From Adineta vaga (lineage: Eukaryota > Rotifera): a DNA stretch of 64,000 bases. The notes beneath the pieces are model-generated. The model was not told the DNA's origin, ran no database searches, and worked only from the letters and a program-made list of their open reading frames with translations. The DNA lies in NCBI GenBank assembly GCA_021613535.1, contig CP075493.1, positions 7,564,001 to 7,628,000 of the forward strand. The letters run 5' to 3'. The position numbers and the translations under genes are program-made. Below are positions 25,799 to 36,659 of this stretch, one piece after another (within the stretch, counting starts at the first letter, position 1; every line of letters starts with the position of its first letter).

Positions 25799-26848
25799 TT
25801 ATTTATTATTTAAGAAAATAATAAAAAAAGATATAGTAGAAATTACTAAGAAGACGTTCAATGTTATCTTATATGTATCACTTGAACAACGATGAAAATC
25901 TGGTATTGTAGAAATAGTTTCTTTTGGAAAACTTCGATACACTACTCGATTATAGAGCGGTTGTGGACTACGATAACCATGAAAAGTAATCATTTGTCGT
26001 AAAATATTAACATTTTGTTCACTAAATGCAACAGGTATTTTAAATACTGTCCAAATAATACCTTCAGTACAAGGAGGCGTCGTTAGTGAACCTTCATAAC
26101 GCCAAAAATCATTCAATTGATTGCCTATTAATGACATTAAATTCAAACGAAGAACAGTAGAATTCTTCGTTTGTTCTAGACTTTCAGCAGCAAGAAAATA
26201 CCTTTTCCACTCATTCAATGTTTTATTCGGAGTTTGAATGAGATCATTATTTAGTGAAGATAAAATTATTTTTTCATCGGTTTTTAGATCATAACTACTT
26301 TGTATAAAGAATCCAAGAACAGCTGATTGAGATGTTTCAGGATTTCTATGAATAAGATGAATCTCGCCTGTATATTTTTTGCCATCTCTAATAAAAGATA
26401 AGAATAGAAGCTCTTTGTTTAAATCGATTAATCAATAAGAATTTCCTTACACTTGATGTTCACTACCGGATTTATAATTTTCACCCCAATGAAGATGAAA
26501 ACCAACAAATTCAAAGATTCCATTTAGATTACCTCCTGATAATTTCAATAATGATGAATTTCCGCTAGCAAAAGTGCCAACAATCGTATGGCCATTATTC
26601 GAAAGTATGAAATCATGTGCTCGATCATATGCGGATGTGAAATTAAATGGTGTAAAAGATCGATAACTAGTGCAGGCTGTTTGTATGAGAATTGGTGATT
26701 GAAAATGTCCATTACATGACGGATATGTATCACTCCAAACATCAGGTCCTTTGCTCTCATAATTCCAATCGGAACCAGAAGTTAACTGAATAATACTTGT
26801 CGATAATAAGGTAATAATAAACATCTGTAATTTGCAATGCAATTTCAT
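25799..26848 (-). CDS. Alpha-carbonic anhydrase, secreted or GPI-anchored (copy B)
   Basis: Paralogue of copy A with the same exon structure: signal peptide (MFIITLLSTSIIQLTSG), FQSPILI, NNGHTIVG, FHLHWG, GEIHLIH, TTPPCTEGIIWTVF, and a C-terminal hydrophobic tail (LNVFLVISTISFFIIFL). The single intron (about 26391-26450) sits at the same phase-2 position after SEHQ. Zinc ligands and shuttle His are conserved. The two copies differ throughout, so the duplication is not recent. Confidence 0.9.
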
Positions 26849-27597
26849 GTTGACTTCGAATTTAAGAAGAACGTTAAATTAATCTCAGCGAAAGAAATAG
26901 TTCTCGAATTAATAAGTGGCTAGTGTTTTATACTAGTTAAAAATAGATTTACACTTTACTTACATTTTATTTTTTCCTAATCTTATGGGACAACAATTAA
27001 GGACACTGCGCAATCAATTTATATCAATAAATGGAAACTGAAGTATTTTTATATCTCAAAACACTCTATCTTCAATGTTTGACTTTGATTTCTTCAGGAA
27101 TAACATATTTCTAGATATCATTTCCAAAAGATATTTAATCAATAATTTATCAGAGGATTATACGACAATAATCTTTATATCACAAATAAATAAATCATTT
27201 TTCATTTTATCTTTTGAAGTTCGTATTTTCATATCGAATTCAGATGCAAATAAATACTGCATAATAATTTAACATGTGTTTTTCTCATTGTTTTCTTTAT
27301 CAGTTATCTCATTATTTCATCTTACTTGGATCTTAGAAATGAAGCTTCGATGCATGACAAATAGACTCGAAGATATAAAGAAGTTCATATATATGATCTT
27401 TTTGAAATCCTCTTTTCCGCTAGAGATCGCTCTTTTCTTAATACATTGATTACTCATCACATTTCTCTGCAGATGATGAATTGAATAAGATTGGATTGGT
27501 AGACTTGATGCATATATAGCTTTGCAAACTGTGATGAAATTCGTATTCTATTTTCTTTTCATTGTACTATATTTCATTCACTAACTCACAGTTAAAC
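26849..27597. other. Divergent intergenic region, no gene seen
   Basis: About 750 bp between the minus-strand carbonic anhydrase and plus-strand archaemetzincin starts, so it may hold both promoters. AT-rich; a 65-codon open frame inside it has no recognisable features. Confidence 0.5.
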
Positions 27598-28700
27598 ATG
27601 AGCTTTCAATCTCCGGATAAACAACGTATTGCTGATGCACTCGGTGATATTTCCAATGTTAGTTTAATCGTAAAAAGTTATCTTATTTTGTTTGGAATAT
27701 ATTCCTAATGTTTATAGTTACCGAATGACATGCGAATGGCTGTAACTAATCGACTTGATGAAAGTTTTCAACCTGTACCAAAACCTAATGAGGGCGATTG
27801 GTTGGGGCAACATCAAGAACGTGGCCAAACAATGAAATCATTCGAAAAAAAGACATCAAAAGCTGTTCCTCATGGAACGTGAGTAATACTCAATTTGAAA
27901 AAGATCTCTTTCATAGATGTACACCTTTATATCATCTAGTTATAAAACAATATTTATCCAACCAATCGGTAGTTTTGATCATCCAAGGTAAAAAAAAAGA
28001 ACTTCGTTCAGTTTCATAGCTTGGATGACTTTGAACTTTTAGAGCAGCAAAATTAGATTTAATTCTTGAATTTGCTCGAATTTTCTTTACTGGATGTGAA
28101 GTAGAACTATTACCAGGTATTGATTTTAATTCAAATATGACAAATCGTGATAATGGTGGCACTCGTCAATATCTAACTGGTGACATACATACATATCTTT
28201 CTCAAACACGTCATAAACGTAATGCAACACATGAACTTCTATGTGTAGCTGTCACAATGGCTGATATTTATCCTGACGAGAGTTGGAATTTTGTTTATGG
28301 ACAAGCTCGACCACTTGAGGGTGTGGGTGTATATTCATTTGCACGTCTTGATCCTTTATTTTATCATTCAACTTCTGCAGAGCTTCTTACAACTCCATTA
28401 ACTGAAGAACACCGTGTTATTATGCTTCGACGTTGTATAAAAATTCTTCTACATGAAGTTGGTCATCTATTTGGTTTGAACCATTGCATCTATTACGTAT
28501 GTTTAATGAATGGTGCAAATAACGAAAAAGAAATGGATCGACAAACTTTATTCCTATGTCCTGTATGTTTACATAAACTTTATTCATCGCTTCTTTTTGA
28601 TGTTCGACATCTGTATGAAGCGTTTGCAAATCTATGTGGAAAACATGGACTTAAAATAGAACAGACATGGTATCAACACCGATTAGAATGTTTAAATTGA
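27598..28700 (+). CDS. AMZ: Archaemetzincin metalloprotease (AMZ)
   Basis: Zinc aminopeptidase-like protein of the archaelysin family. The catalytic block at about 28452-28590 reads HEVGHLFGLNHC, then VCLMNGANN and CPVC: this is the full family signature HExxHxxGxxHC...CxM...CxxC, with three zinc His and the structural four-Cys site. Upstream are DIYPDESWNFVYGQA and GVGVYSFARL, typical of AMZ. Exons: 27598-27660, 27719-27879, 27918-27987 and 28045-28700. The last acceptor is best placed after TTTAGAG, since using the earlier AG gives a stop. Ends LECLN, TGA 28698-28700. Intact; about 310 residues, as in AMZ1/2 cores. Confidence 0.9.
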
Positions 28701-29603
28701 ATATAAATATGAACTTTTCAAAAAAGAAATTAAGATGAAGTTTTATATAATAAATTATTCAAGACAATGAGTGTTACATAAGCTAATGAAAATGATTTTG
28801 AGTATCTTGATGTCGGATACGATCGTTTGATGTTTTAAAACAACAATGAACTGCATATCTTCAAGATATGATTTCACCATGAAACGTTCGGTCAACAGAC
28901 TCGATCGTATAATGATTATGATTTATGATCAACTTGTAAACGAAGATAATTGACTGTTTAAATACTTGTTCAAAGAAAATCTTCGATATATGAAGGTGAT
29001 GTTACTGCACTTTCATATTCTATCATGAAAGCATAGGCGGCGGAACGATTGTAATTCAGAGTAGGATCATACATTCTTAGAGAGTAATAGTAAGTGAAGT
29101 TTTCAAAGAAAATATCATGCAAAATCTCAATCATTCATAGTTTTACGATCGATCTCGAAATTTTAATGAGCCGTAAATGTCTAGCTGTTTGCTCGCATTT
29201 CCCATAAGTCAAAAGTGATTATGACTATTGGAGCAACCATGGTTTTATATTACTTAGTTTTATACGAGTAGAAGGAATTTTTCTATGGCTGAATCGTAGA
29301 GCAGAATGTTTTAAACCATAAAAATCAAATAAAGAATGAAAGATTCATGGTGAAAATGGATTCTATGAAGGGCTATATATAATACTCATAAAGTTAGCAA
29401 GAGTTAAAAAAAGTAGTCAACGAAAAATGAAGATTTATTATTTGCCGTCTTGATTTTCACCATGTTCCTTAGAGATTATTTGAAAACATTATTTCACAGA
29501 TAAACAATTTACTACTCGATGTTTTGTGAGAAGCAAGAAATGAAACATGATTTTCTCCAATTTATATCTAACGTAGTTTTTATGTATTGTACTAAAAATT
29601 TTC
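28701..29603. other. Intergenic region, no gene seen
   Basis: About 900 bp. Contains a 17-nt inverted repeat (28854-28870, CATATCTT c AAGATATG). No coding signal recognised. Confidence 0.5.
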
Positions 29604-29756
29604 AGGAAACAGAACTATGTCGGATTCGTTCCTGTAGATAATCAATTAAGTGCCTTCGAAGAAACGCCCAAAGCACGTGAAAGTCATTCAAATCCATATT
29701 CTAAAGTATCATTCTCTAAATCCACGTTTAGTCGTTCGTCGGCCTCCCTCTAGTCG
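29604..29756 (+). pseudogene. Orphan exon-like fragment
   Basis: After a good acceptor (AATTTTCAG at about 29597-29605), an open frame reads NYVGFVPVDNQLSAFEE, then SHSNPYSKVSFSKS, and stops at TAG. Its base composition is richer in G/C than its surroundings, as in coding DNA here. I see no upstream exon that would feed it within 900 bp. It could be the last exon of a lost gene, a transposon remnant or chance. I do not recognise the protein. Confidence 0.25.
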
Positions 29757-30074
29757 ACCAGTCACGGCTAGGCGTTAACATGAACGCCTTCATTGTTTCG
29801 TTTACTTTCGATTCATTCCCAAAAACGAATAACTGAATTTCCTTTGGTCTTCTCTTCAAAAGGCACTCACTTTATATTACTACAAAGGTTTTCAGTTCCT
29901 CGATCTCGATTACCCTTTTGTCGAACTCTATATGATATATTAGAATTCATCATTTGTTAATTAGCTAATTAACTAATAAATAATCAAAGTAAAACGAATG
30001 TCAGATTCGAGTTTTCCTTCCACGAAAACCCTTCGGTCAAACCCTATAGAGAAATTTATTTTTGACTTATATTT

Positions 30075-30250
30075 AAATGAGCAATAAAAATACTGGAATG
30101 AGCAATATGTATAATGAATGATCAATAAATATCATGAATGCGCAGTGTATATAATGAATGGGCGATAATTATACTGAATGAGGGATAATTAGACGGAATG
30201 AACAATAATTAATTTGAATAAAACAATATGTATATAAAAAGAGCAATAAT
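30075..30250 (+). repeat. Left 20-bp tandem array of the transposon
   Basis: Nine degenerate units with near-exact 20-21-bp phase. Each begins GAGCAAT or a variant and most end TGAAT. Confidence 0.85.
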
Positions 30251-30271
30251 AACCCTTTCATTCAATACAAA

Positions 30272-30591
30272 ATGGCTCAATCGAAACGTGTACCAGACTA
30301 TATGTCTGATTCTGAAAATGACATGGAAATGCAACCTTCAAGTAATAATGAGGATGATGGTGTAGTGTGGGTGTGAGGGTGAGGGTGGGTCTGAATATAA
30401 CAAAGACACCCACATCCACACCTTGCACCTGTCCATCATTCATGAAAAACTATATTTGCAAGCACACCATTGGTATGTCCATTGGATTGAAATATTGCAA
30501 ACCTCCACCTGAGGCAAAAAATGTAGAAATTGGTACAAAAAGAAAAAGAGGCAGACCATCGAAAGCAAAAAAAGCTTTATTGATTCAATGA
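30272..30591 (+). pseudogene. Remnant transposase: N-terminal stub plus C-terminal SWIM zinc finger
   Basis: The ATG at 30272 opens MAQSKRVPDYMSDSENDMEM and stops about 34 codons on, inside a G-rich stretch (30366-30391). In another frame a C-terminal part follows: CTCPSFMKNYICKH gives the SWIM pattern CxC...CxH, then a basic AT-hook-like tail KRKRGRPSKAKKA and TGA at 30589-30591. The catalytic DDE region of a MULE transposase is absent, so an internal deletion joined the two ends. Not functional as a transposase. Confidence 0.65.
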
Positions 30592-30667
30592 TTAGTTATA
30601 TATATTCCATTTTTCTTTTTTTTTCTTTCCAATTGTAAAGAAAAATAATTTAGTTTTTTTCTTTTTT

Positions 30668-30821
30668 GTTGCTCAAGTATGAAATTAATATTGTTTATGT
30701 AGTAAACTATTTATTGTTCATTTAATATTATAAAATTGCTCATGTAATGTTTTCTTATTGCTCGAAAGTTACTGCTAAATCATGTTTTAATTATTGCTCA
30801 TTCCAATATTTTTATTGCTCA
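30668..30821 (-). repeat. Right tandem array of the transposon, inverted
   Basis: Reverse-complement copies of the left unit, spaced 21-24 bp with one larger gap (30764-30793). The outer two units match the left outer two best. Confidence 0.8.
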
Positions 30822-30835
30822 AATGAATACAACCC

Positions 30836-31165
30836 TTTTTTTTGTGCAAAAATGGTCCTTTGTTTAAAACAAACAAACTTTAAGCATTTTAACGACCCTA
30901 TTTAAGGAGCCTATGATCCTTTCTTTCAGAACCGGGAATGAAGCAGGTAGTAGCGACATCGATATTGATTACAAAAATTGTTGAATGCAAGCAAAAAAGG
31001 GGAGTGGGAGAACGAGAGAGAGATATGGCGACAATAATTATGTATCGTATATATAAACGTTATATTTTTCGTATAGTATTTCACAATAAACTTTGTTTAT
31101 TTCGTTACGAAACAATATTTCATCGTCATTTACATTAAATCTTTACTAATCTATCTAAAACAGAT
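30836..31165. other. Intergenic region left of SelW
   Basis: About 330 bp: transposon flank and the probable promoter/5' UTR of selenoprotein W. A TAAAACAG acceptor-like site sits just before the SelW ATG, so a 5' UTR intron is possible. Confidence 0.4.
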
Positions 31166-31538
31166 ATGGTTAAAGTACATGTTGTCTATTGTGGTGCGTG
31201 AGGTTACGGGAGCAAGTTTCGAAAGTTCAGCGATGAATTGAAGAAAGCTTGCTCCACTAAAGATCTTGAAGTAGTAAGTTACGACGAGAGTTTTTTCGTA
31301 TTGTTATATTAACTTTAAAACAACGATATATTTAGTCTGGCGAACCAACTCCTGGCAGAACTGGATCTTTCGAGGTTACCGTCGATGAGAAATTAGTCCA
31401 TTCTAAAAAAGTAATATCAATGTTTTATACCTAAACTTAATTTGAATTTGAATTCGATAGGATGGTGATGGTTTCCCTGATACGGACGAGAAGATGAACA
31501 AGATCGTGAAAGCGATTGATGGCCCCGAAGCCGAATAA
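31166..31538 (+). CDS. SELENOW: Selenoprotein W (UGA read as selenocysteine)
   Basis: Small thioredoxin-like redox protein. Exon 1 (31166-31273) starts MVKVHVVYCGA, then TGA at 31199-31201, then GYGSKFRKFSDELKKAC. This places UGA exactly at the Sec of the conserved CxxU motif (Cys9, Sec12). Exon 2 (31336-31410) gives SGEPTPGRTGSFEVTVDEKL and VHSKK; exon 3 (31461-31538) gives DGDGFPDTDEKMNKIV and TAA. The segments TGSFEV, LVHSKK and DG(F/Y)-D-T match animal SelW. Total is 86 residues, the family's usual length. Both introns are phase 0 with good GT-AG ends. A SECIS candidate lies downstream. A simple nonsense mutation is unlikely because all else is intact. Confidence 0.92.
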
Positions 31539-31667
31539 TCGATTGATTCCAGTTCAATATATAGCTTAAAAAATGAGCAGTTTTGGTAAGTAAAACACGA
31601 AAATAAATAATATCATCTTTGATTTATTGCCTAGAATATCATCTTGAGATTATTGATTACAACTGTC

Positions 31668-31727
31668 GGCTACCAAAATGATGTATTGTGTGATCAAATA
31701 AATTAAGTCCTCAATACTGAACCAGCC
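31668..31727 (+). promoter_or_regulatory. SECIS element candidate of SelW
   Basis: Stem-loop 130 bp after the SelW stop. Helix I: GGCT 31668-31671 with AGCC 31724-31727. Then an A-rich internal loop, the quartet ATGA 31678-31681 facing TGA 31718-31720, helix II GTATTG 31683-31688 with CAATAC 31712-31717 (extended by imperfect pairs), and unpaired AAA 31696-31698 in the apical part. The order ATGA, AA, GA is that of eukaryotic SECIS elements. Helix II is weaker than usual, so a folding check is needed. Confidence 0.75.
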
Positions 31728-33827
31728 AATAATTATGATAGTTACATTTCAATCATCTGTACAACATGATATTCATACTTGAGACTCTATCCTTTTCTTC
31801 CCTTCTATCAGCATTTTTCTTTTTCTTGATTCGATATAGACTCATAAAAATAAATGTAACGACAACTAATACAGCCCACTACTAGGAAAAATTCAACACC
31901 CTTATATTTTGTTGATAAGATCTGATAAGATATGTTCTGTTTGAATCAAGAACACTTTTTTTCACATAAAGAAGTTTCAAAACTATAATGAATATTGTAT
32001 TTCGTTTTTGATTCATCGAAATTTTTTTCTATGTGATTGCAAAATTCATTTGGTCGTTGTTAAATTTCCTATTAAAATCACAAGTCATAATGCCGTGCAA
32101 TTTTATATCGTCAATCCAAAACAAATCGAACAATATCTTTGCAGCTTTGAGATTCTAAAATAGCAAGTTGTTTATGCAAATGATTTTAGTTATTATTTGA
32201 GCTTATTATTTCTTTAATTTTATCGAATACTGCTTCATATAACATAGTGTAGATATTGTTTTCAATAATGATATTCTGTTTCATCGATATCGTATTATCA
32301 CTGGTGCCTATACCGATGCCTGATATTGTTTCAAATAATGGATACATTTTCCTGACGATATTGATCTGATCACATGCTCCGATACCATTGTCCTAAATAA
32401 ATACTAGATAACACAGGAAAAATCAAAGATTATTATCTGGATCACATTGAACAGAGTCTATACGATACTTTTTAGCCTAAATAATGGTTTCATGTTATTA
32501 CTTTGTTGGATCTGTACTTTCTTGCGACTGAAAAACAAAGAGCGTTCTCTTTATTTAAATTACAATGCAATATAAATATGATATATACTCTCTTTTGTTG
32601 ACGAAACTTACTAACTTACAAAGAATGATATGTAATTGATTTCTACGCTTTTCGCTTAAATGTATGCTACTATGCAAGAATATTCTCTCGTCCAAGTTCG
32701 AATATATATTGCAATATCAAAAAGTAAAAGAAAAGAATTAGTCGATTTATATAAAGAATAGGAGATAAATACTATCGAAAGCTTGAACATATCAGAGGAT
32801 AAGGTTGACGTCAAACGTGAGTAAAATCAGAACAGAGCAGATGGCGATTAATACAAATGATGAAATGAGAACTCTTGACAATATTTATTTTTAACTGACT
32901 AAATGGTTGTTTTTTTCTTTAAGGTCTTCTCATACATCTGACACTGATGTACTAAGAGAGACTTTGACGTAGCTTGAACCTTCCAACACCCAGACTCATG
33001 GTTCATGCGTATCTCGATTCCTATTTCGGACTACATTCTCAATCATAATGAGTCAACTTAGGTTGGCAATAGTAAAAGCATACGAAACATTTGAGCAAAT
33101 CTTTTCAATGGTTTGTTTTAGTTGCGACTAGTGCAAAAAGAGGTGATTTCAGTGAATGGAAAAGGAAAGATATGAAAGAGATCCATATCAAAAGTGAAAA
33201 CGTAAATATTTGACATTTAACATATAATTAGATTGAACGTTTTGATCTTGTAGCATGTGAAACTACGAGAGAAATAGTTATTAGATATCTCAATTAATTA
33301 GACGGTTATGAATGTATTTAACCATTATGGAACGTTCAAAGCGAGAAAGGTAGACAATATCTCATTTGAAAATTATTTTTCAATCTTTGAACCATCAATA
33401 TGACTGTAAGAATAATTGTTATTTCTTTATCATTAAAAAGTAAAATATGAGAGAAAACAATGCTTACAAGTGTTCTTATTTCATGACACAATTAGACAAG
33501 CTTAATGATGATAATATTTGTTGAGTACATAAAAAGAATTACATATGATATCACGGCTATTCAGAAATGAAAATAAAACCACCTTCAATTAACATTCTAT
33601 CAGAATCAATGGAATTCAAGTACAAAATATTTTGATGATCTTCAACATGAATGATTAGTAAATATCTTTACTGACGTATTCAAATGCAAATCCGATAGTA
33701 TTAATGTTACAAAACAAGAATATATCTATTTAGACTAAAATAGTTTAGTTTTATTGATAAGATAAAATCACGTCATAAACTAATTCTTTTTCTCTTTTTT
33801 TTGCGAAATTAATGTTCATTATAAAGT
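31728..33827. other. Long intergenic region, no gene seen
   Basis: 2.1 kb between SelW and the 3' end of transketolase. AT-rich on both strands, no long open frame, no RNA family recognised. It is unusually long for this gene-dense sequence. Confidence 0.45.
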
Positions 33828-36180
33828 TTAAAGAAGTTTTTCAACAGCATTGACAATATGTTCAGCATCAATACCATATTTGCTCAATAATTCAGCTGAT
33901 TTACCACTACGAGCAACTTCAGGAACAGCCAAATGAACAATCTTAATGCCGGTTTGATCAGCTAAAGCAGCCATAACAGCTTCACCAAGACCACCTTCAG
34001 GATAATGATCTTCAACAACAAGAAGTCGATTATTTGTTGCATTAACAGATTTAAGAATTGTTTCTCGATCAATAGGTTTAAGTGTAAAAGCATCAATAAT
34101 ACGAATAGCTTTGCCTTGAGCTTTAAGTTTTTCAGATGCCTTAACAGCTTCATGTAATGTAACACCACCGGCAACAATTGTACAAACATCATTTGATGAT
34201 TCAACAATAATCTTTAATAATATAGTAAAGTGAAAAACAAAATTATAGATTCTGTTAGGATCATATGAATTTTTTCTTACTTTAGCTTTTCCAATTTGAA
34301 AAACTTCATCATTTTTATATAAAATTGGAAAATTTGGTCGACTTGTACGTATATAAACAGCTCCATCATAATTAGCTGCTAATTCAACAGCACGTTCAGC
34401 TGAAACAGCATCCGATGGATAAAAACAAACAATATGTGGAATAGTACGAAAGAAAGCAAAATCTTCAAGTGCCATCTGTGAGGGACCATCTTCACCAATT
34501 GATACACCAGCATGTGAACCAATATATTTAACTCGTGTGAATGAGATTGCACCCATACGAATTTGATCAGCAGCACGTAAAAGAAATGCAGCGAATGTAT
34601 GAACAAATGAAATATAACGTTGACGAGTAGCAATACCAATTGCAACTTGTACCATATTTTGTTCAGCAATATAACATTCGACAAAACGTTTTGGATATGC
34701 ATCCTAGAAAAAGAAAGGAAATACAATTAAATGAAAATACTATTTCAATTCTTAGATAGATTTTCTTACATGAAATTTGATTGAATAAGTTGAATTTTTT
34801 GTATCACCATCTAGGGCAATAACATATTCGCAGCTCTTGCCTAATTTTTCCAAAGCAGTACCATGTGCAAGACGTGTAGCAATCTAAAATTGATCATTAA
34901 AATCGTTTTTATGATTTTCTACGATACGATCTTCTTCTTTTTCATACCTCTTTCTTGCCATCATAATTTGGTGGTGAAGATAATTTAATTTCTTTATCCT
35001 TTTTAATTTCTGGAACTTTAGCAACAATCTTATTGATTTCTGGTCGAACCAATGTTTCTTCATTGACTAATTTTCTTAAATCTGCGACAATTCCATCTGC
35101 TTTATCGCCCAATGGTTTACCATGCCAATCTAATTCATTTTCAATACCTTTTAATCCACTACCTTTAAATGTTTTAGCCAAAATACATGTTGGTTTATCC
35201 TTTATTTGTGATGCTTCTTTAAATGCAGCAAGTAATTGAGAAACATCTTGTCCATTAACAATAATTGGATGCCATCTATATGATTAAAAAAATTCTCTAT
35301 GAAATCTTCTTCAAGAAACAATTGAATTGTTTACCCAAAAGCATCAACACGTTTTCGATATGTTTCTAAATCATGTTGTAATTGTGTTGGATCACTTTGT
35401 CCAAGTCGATTAATATCGATAACAGCGCAAAGATTATCCAATTTATAAAATGATGCAAATGCAAATGATTCCCAAACACTACCTTCCGCACATTCACCTA
35501 TGAAAATAAACGTATCATCCTATTTTTCTACATTAGAAATTCTTAAACTAACCATCACCGAGTACACAATATACTCGATAATCAGATTTATCAAAATATT
35601 TGCCAGCATATGCCATACCACTTGCAAAACCTAAACCTTGACCCAATGAACCGGTAGCAACATCGATGAAGTTTAATCGCTAGAAGAAAAAAAACGTTGA
35701 TTATAACTAAACGGTTTTTGAACGACAATACATACAGGTGTTGGATGACCTTCTAAATCAGAATCGATTTTTCGTAAATTTTTAAGGTCTGATACTGGAA
35801 AAGCACCAGCTACAGCCCAAGCAGCATACAATATTGGAGCACAATGTCCCTAAATATTTCATAAGACTACATTATCAGAAAACAAAGAAATCCAATGAAG
35901 AATCATTTTACTTTCGAAAGAACGAATCGATCACCAGCTGGATTGCGGGGATCCTTTGGATCATAATGCATAACATTGAAAAACAAAACACTAGTTATTT
36001 CGGCCATGGATGAACAACTCGTTGGATGGCTATTGAATATAAAAGTATTCATAAAGAAATGAACAATAGTTTGTTTTTTAAGACTAACCCAGAATTTGAT
36101 GCTTGTGTTGCTTCAATGCTATGAATACGAAGCAAATTAGCAAGACGTTCCAACGTTGTAACGGTATCGGCACTCGTCAT
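33828..36180 (-). CDS. TKT: Transketolase
   Basis: Thiamine-diphosphate enzyme of the non-oxidative pentose phosphate pathway, moving two-carbon units between sugar phosphates in the cytosol. Starts [23 protein letters not shown]-binding motif [14 protein letters not shown] with the following Asn in [10 protein letters not shown]; the middle has [16 protein letters not shown]; the pyrimidine domain has [20 protein letters not shown] and [20 protein letters not shown] (whose Glu activates TPP); the C-terminal domain has [14 protein letters not shown]. About nine exons with introns of 50-60 bp. Length and motifs match human TKT (about 620 residues). No missing catalytic residue was seen. Confidence 0.95.
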
Positions 36181-36659
36181 TTTCGTGTATCTGAAACAAA
36201 TACGCAATGGTTTTTAAATAGATTTGCATGTATTATAAGTGCAAAAGTGGCTAAGTACAACAAATATTTTGTATCCAATACCTTGCTATATATTTAAAGT
36301 ACTTAGAAAAGGAATGAATCCATGGTTTTTATTGGATTAGAGATAACGTAACGTAGACAAATAAATAACTGACAGACAGAGAGAAAACCATGATATATCA
36401 AGGGATTCTTTCGATTCATATTTATTCTCGCAATATAAAAGGTTAAAAATGAAGATAGGATTCATGGATGAGGCAACAGACGTTGAAGATTCGATTGGTT
36501 TTTCGGATAAAAACGTAATATATAGATGGCGTCAGTTTTCGCATAAAAATTCATATTTATATTTAACAGAAGTTTAACACTTATTTTCAGTATCTAAAGT
36601 TTGAGTGTTCAAAATTATATCGTTGAGAAAAGGAAATGTATTTTATCGATGTATTGATA
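36181..36659. other. Intergenic region, no gene seen
   Basis: About 480 bp between the transketolase start and the RING gene's 3' end. Probably the transketolase promoter. Confidence 0.5.

Larger units (their letters stand above)
30064..30835. mobile_element. Non-autonomous DNA transposon with inverted minisatellite ends and a SWIM-finger remnant
   Basis: The left end is an array of about nine 20-21-bp units starting at 30079, 30100, 30120, 30140, 30160, 30180, 30200, 30220 and 30241 (unit like GAGCAATAATTATACTGAAT). The right end carries the same unit inverted (ATTGCTC at 30814, 30793, 30757, 30735, and GTTGCTC at 30668). The outermost ~30 bp (from 30078 and back from 30821) match as an inverted repeat with one mismatch. 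Between them lie a short N-terminal ORF and a SWIM zinc-finger C-terminus. SWIM fingers are usual at the C-terminus of MULE transposases, so I read this as a deletion derivative of a MULE-like element. I could not find a convincing target-site duplication. Confidence 0.75.

Noticed and set aside
30036-30900. Target-site duplication for the transposon (ACCCTAT on both sides)
   Set aside because: The two words lie at different distances from the inverted repeats, so they do not flank the ends.
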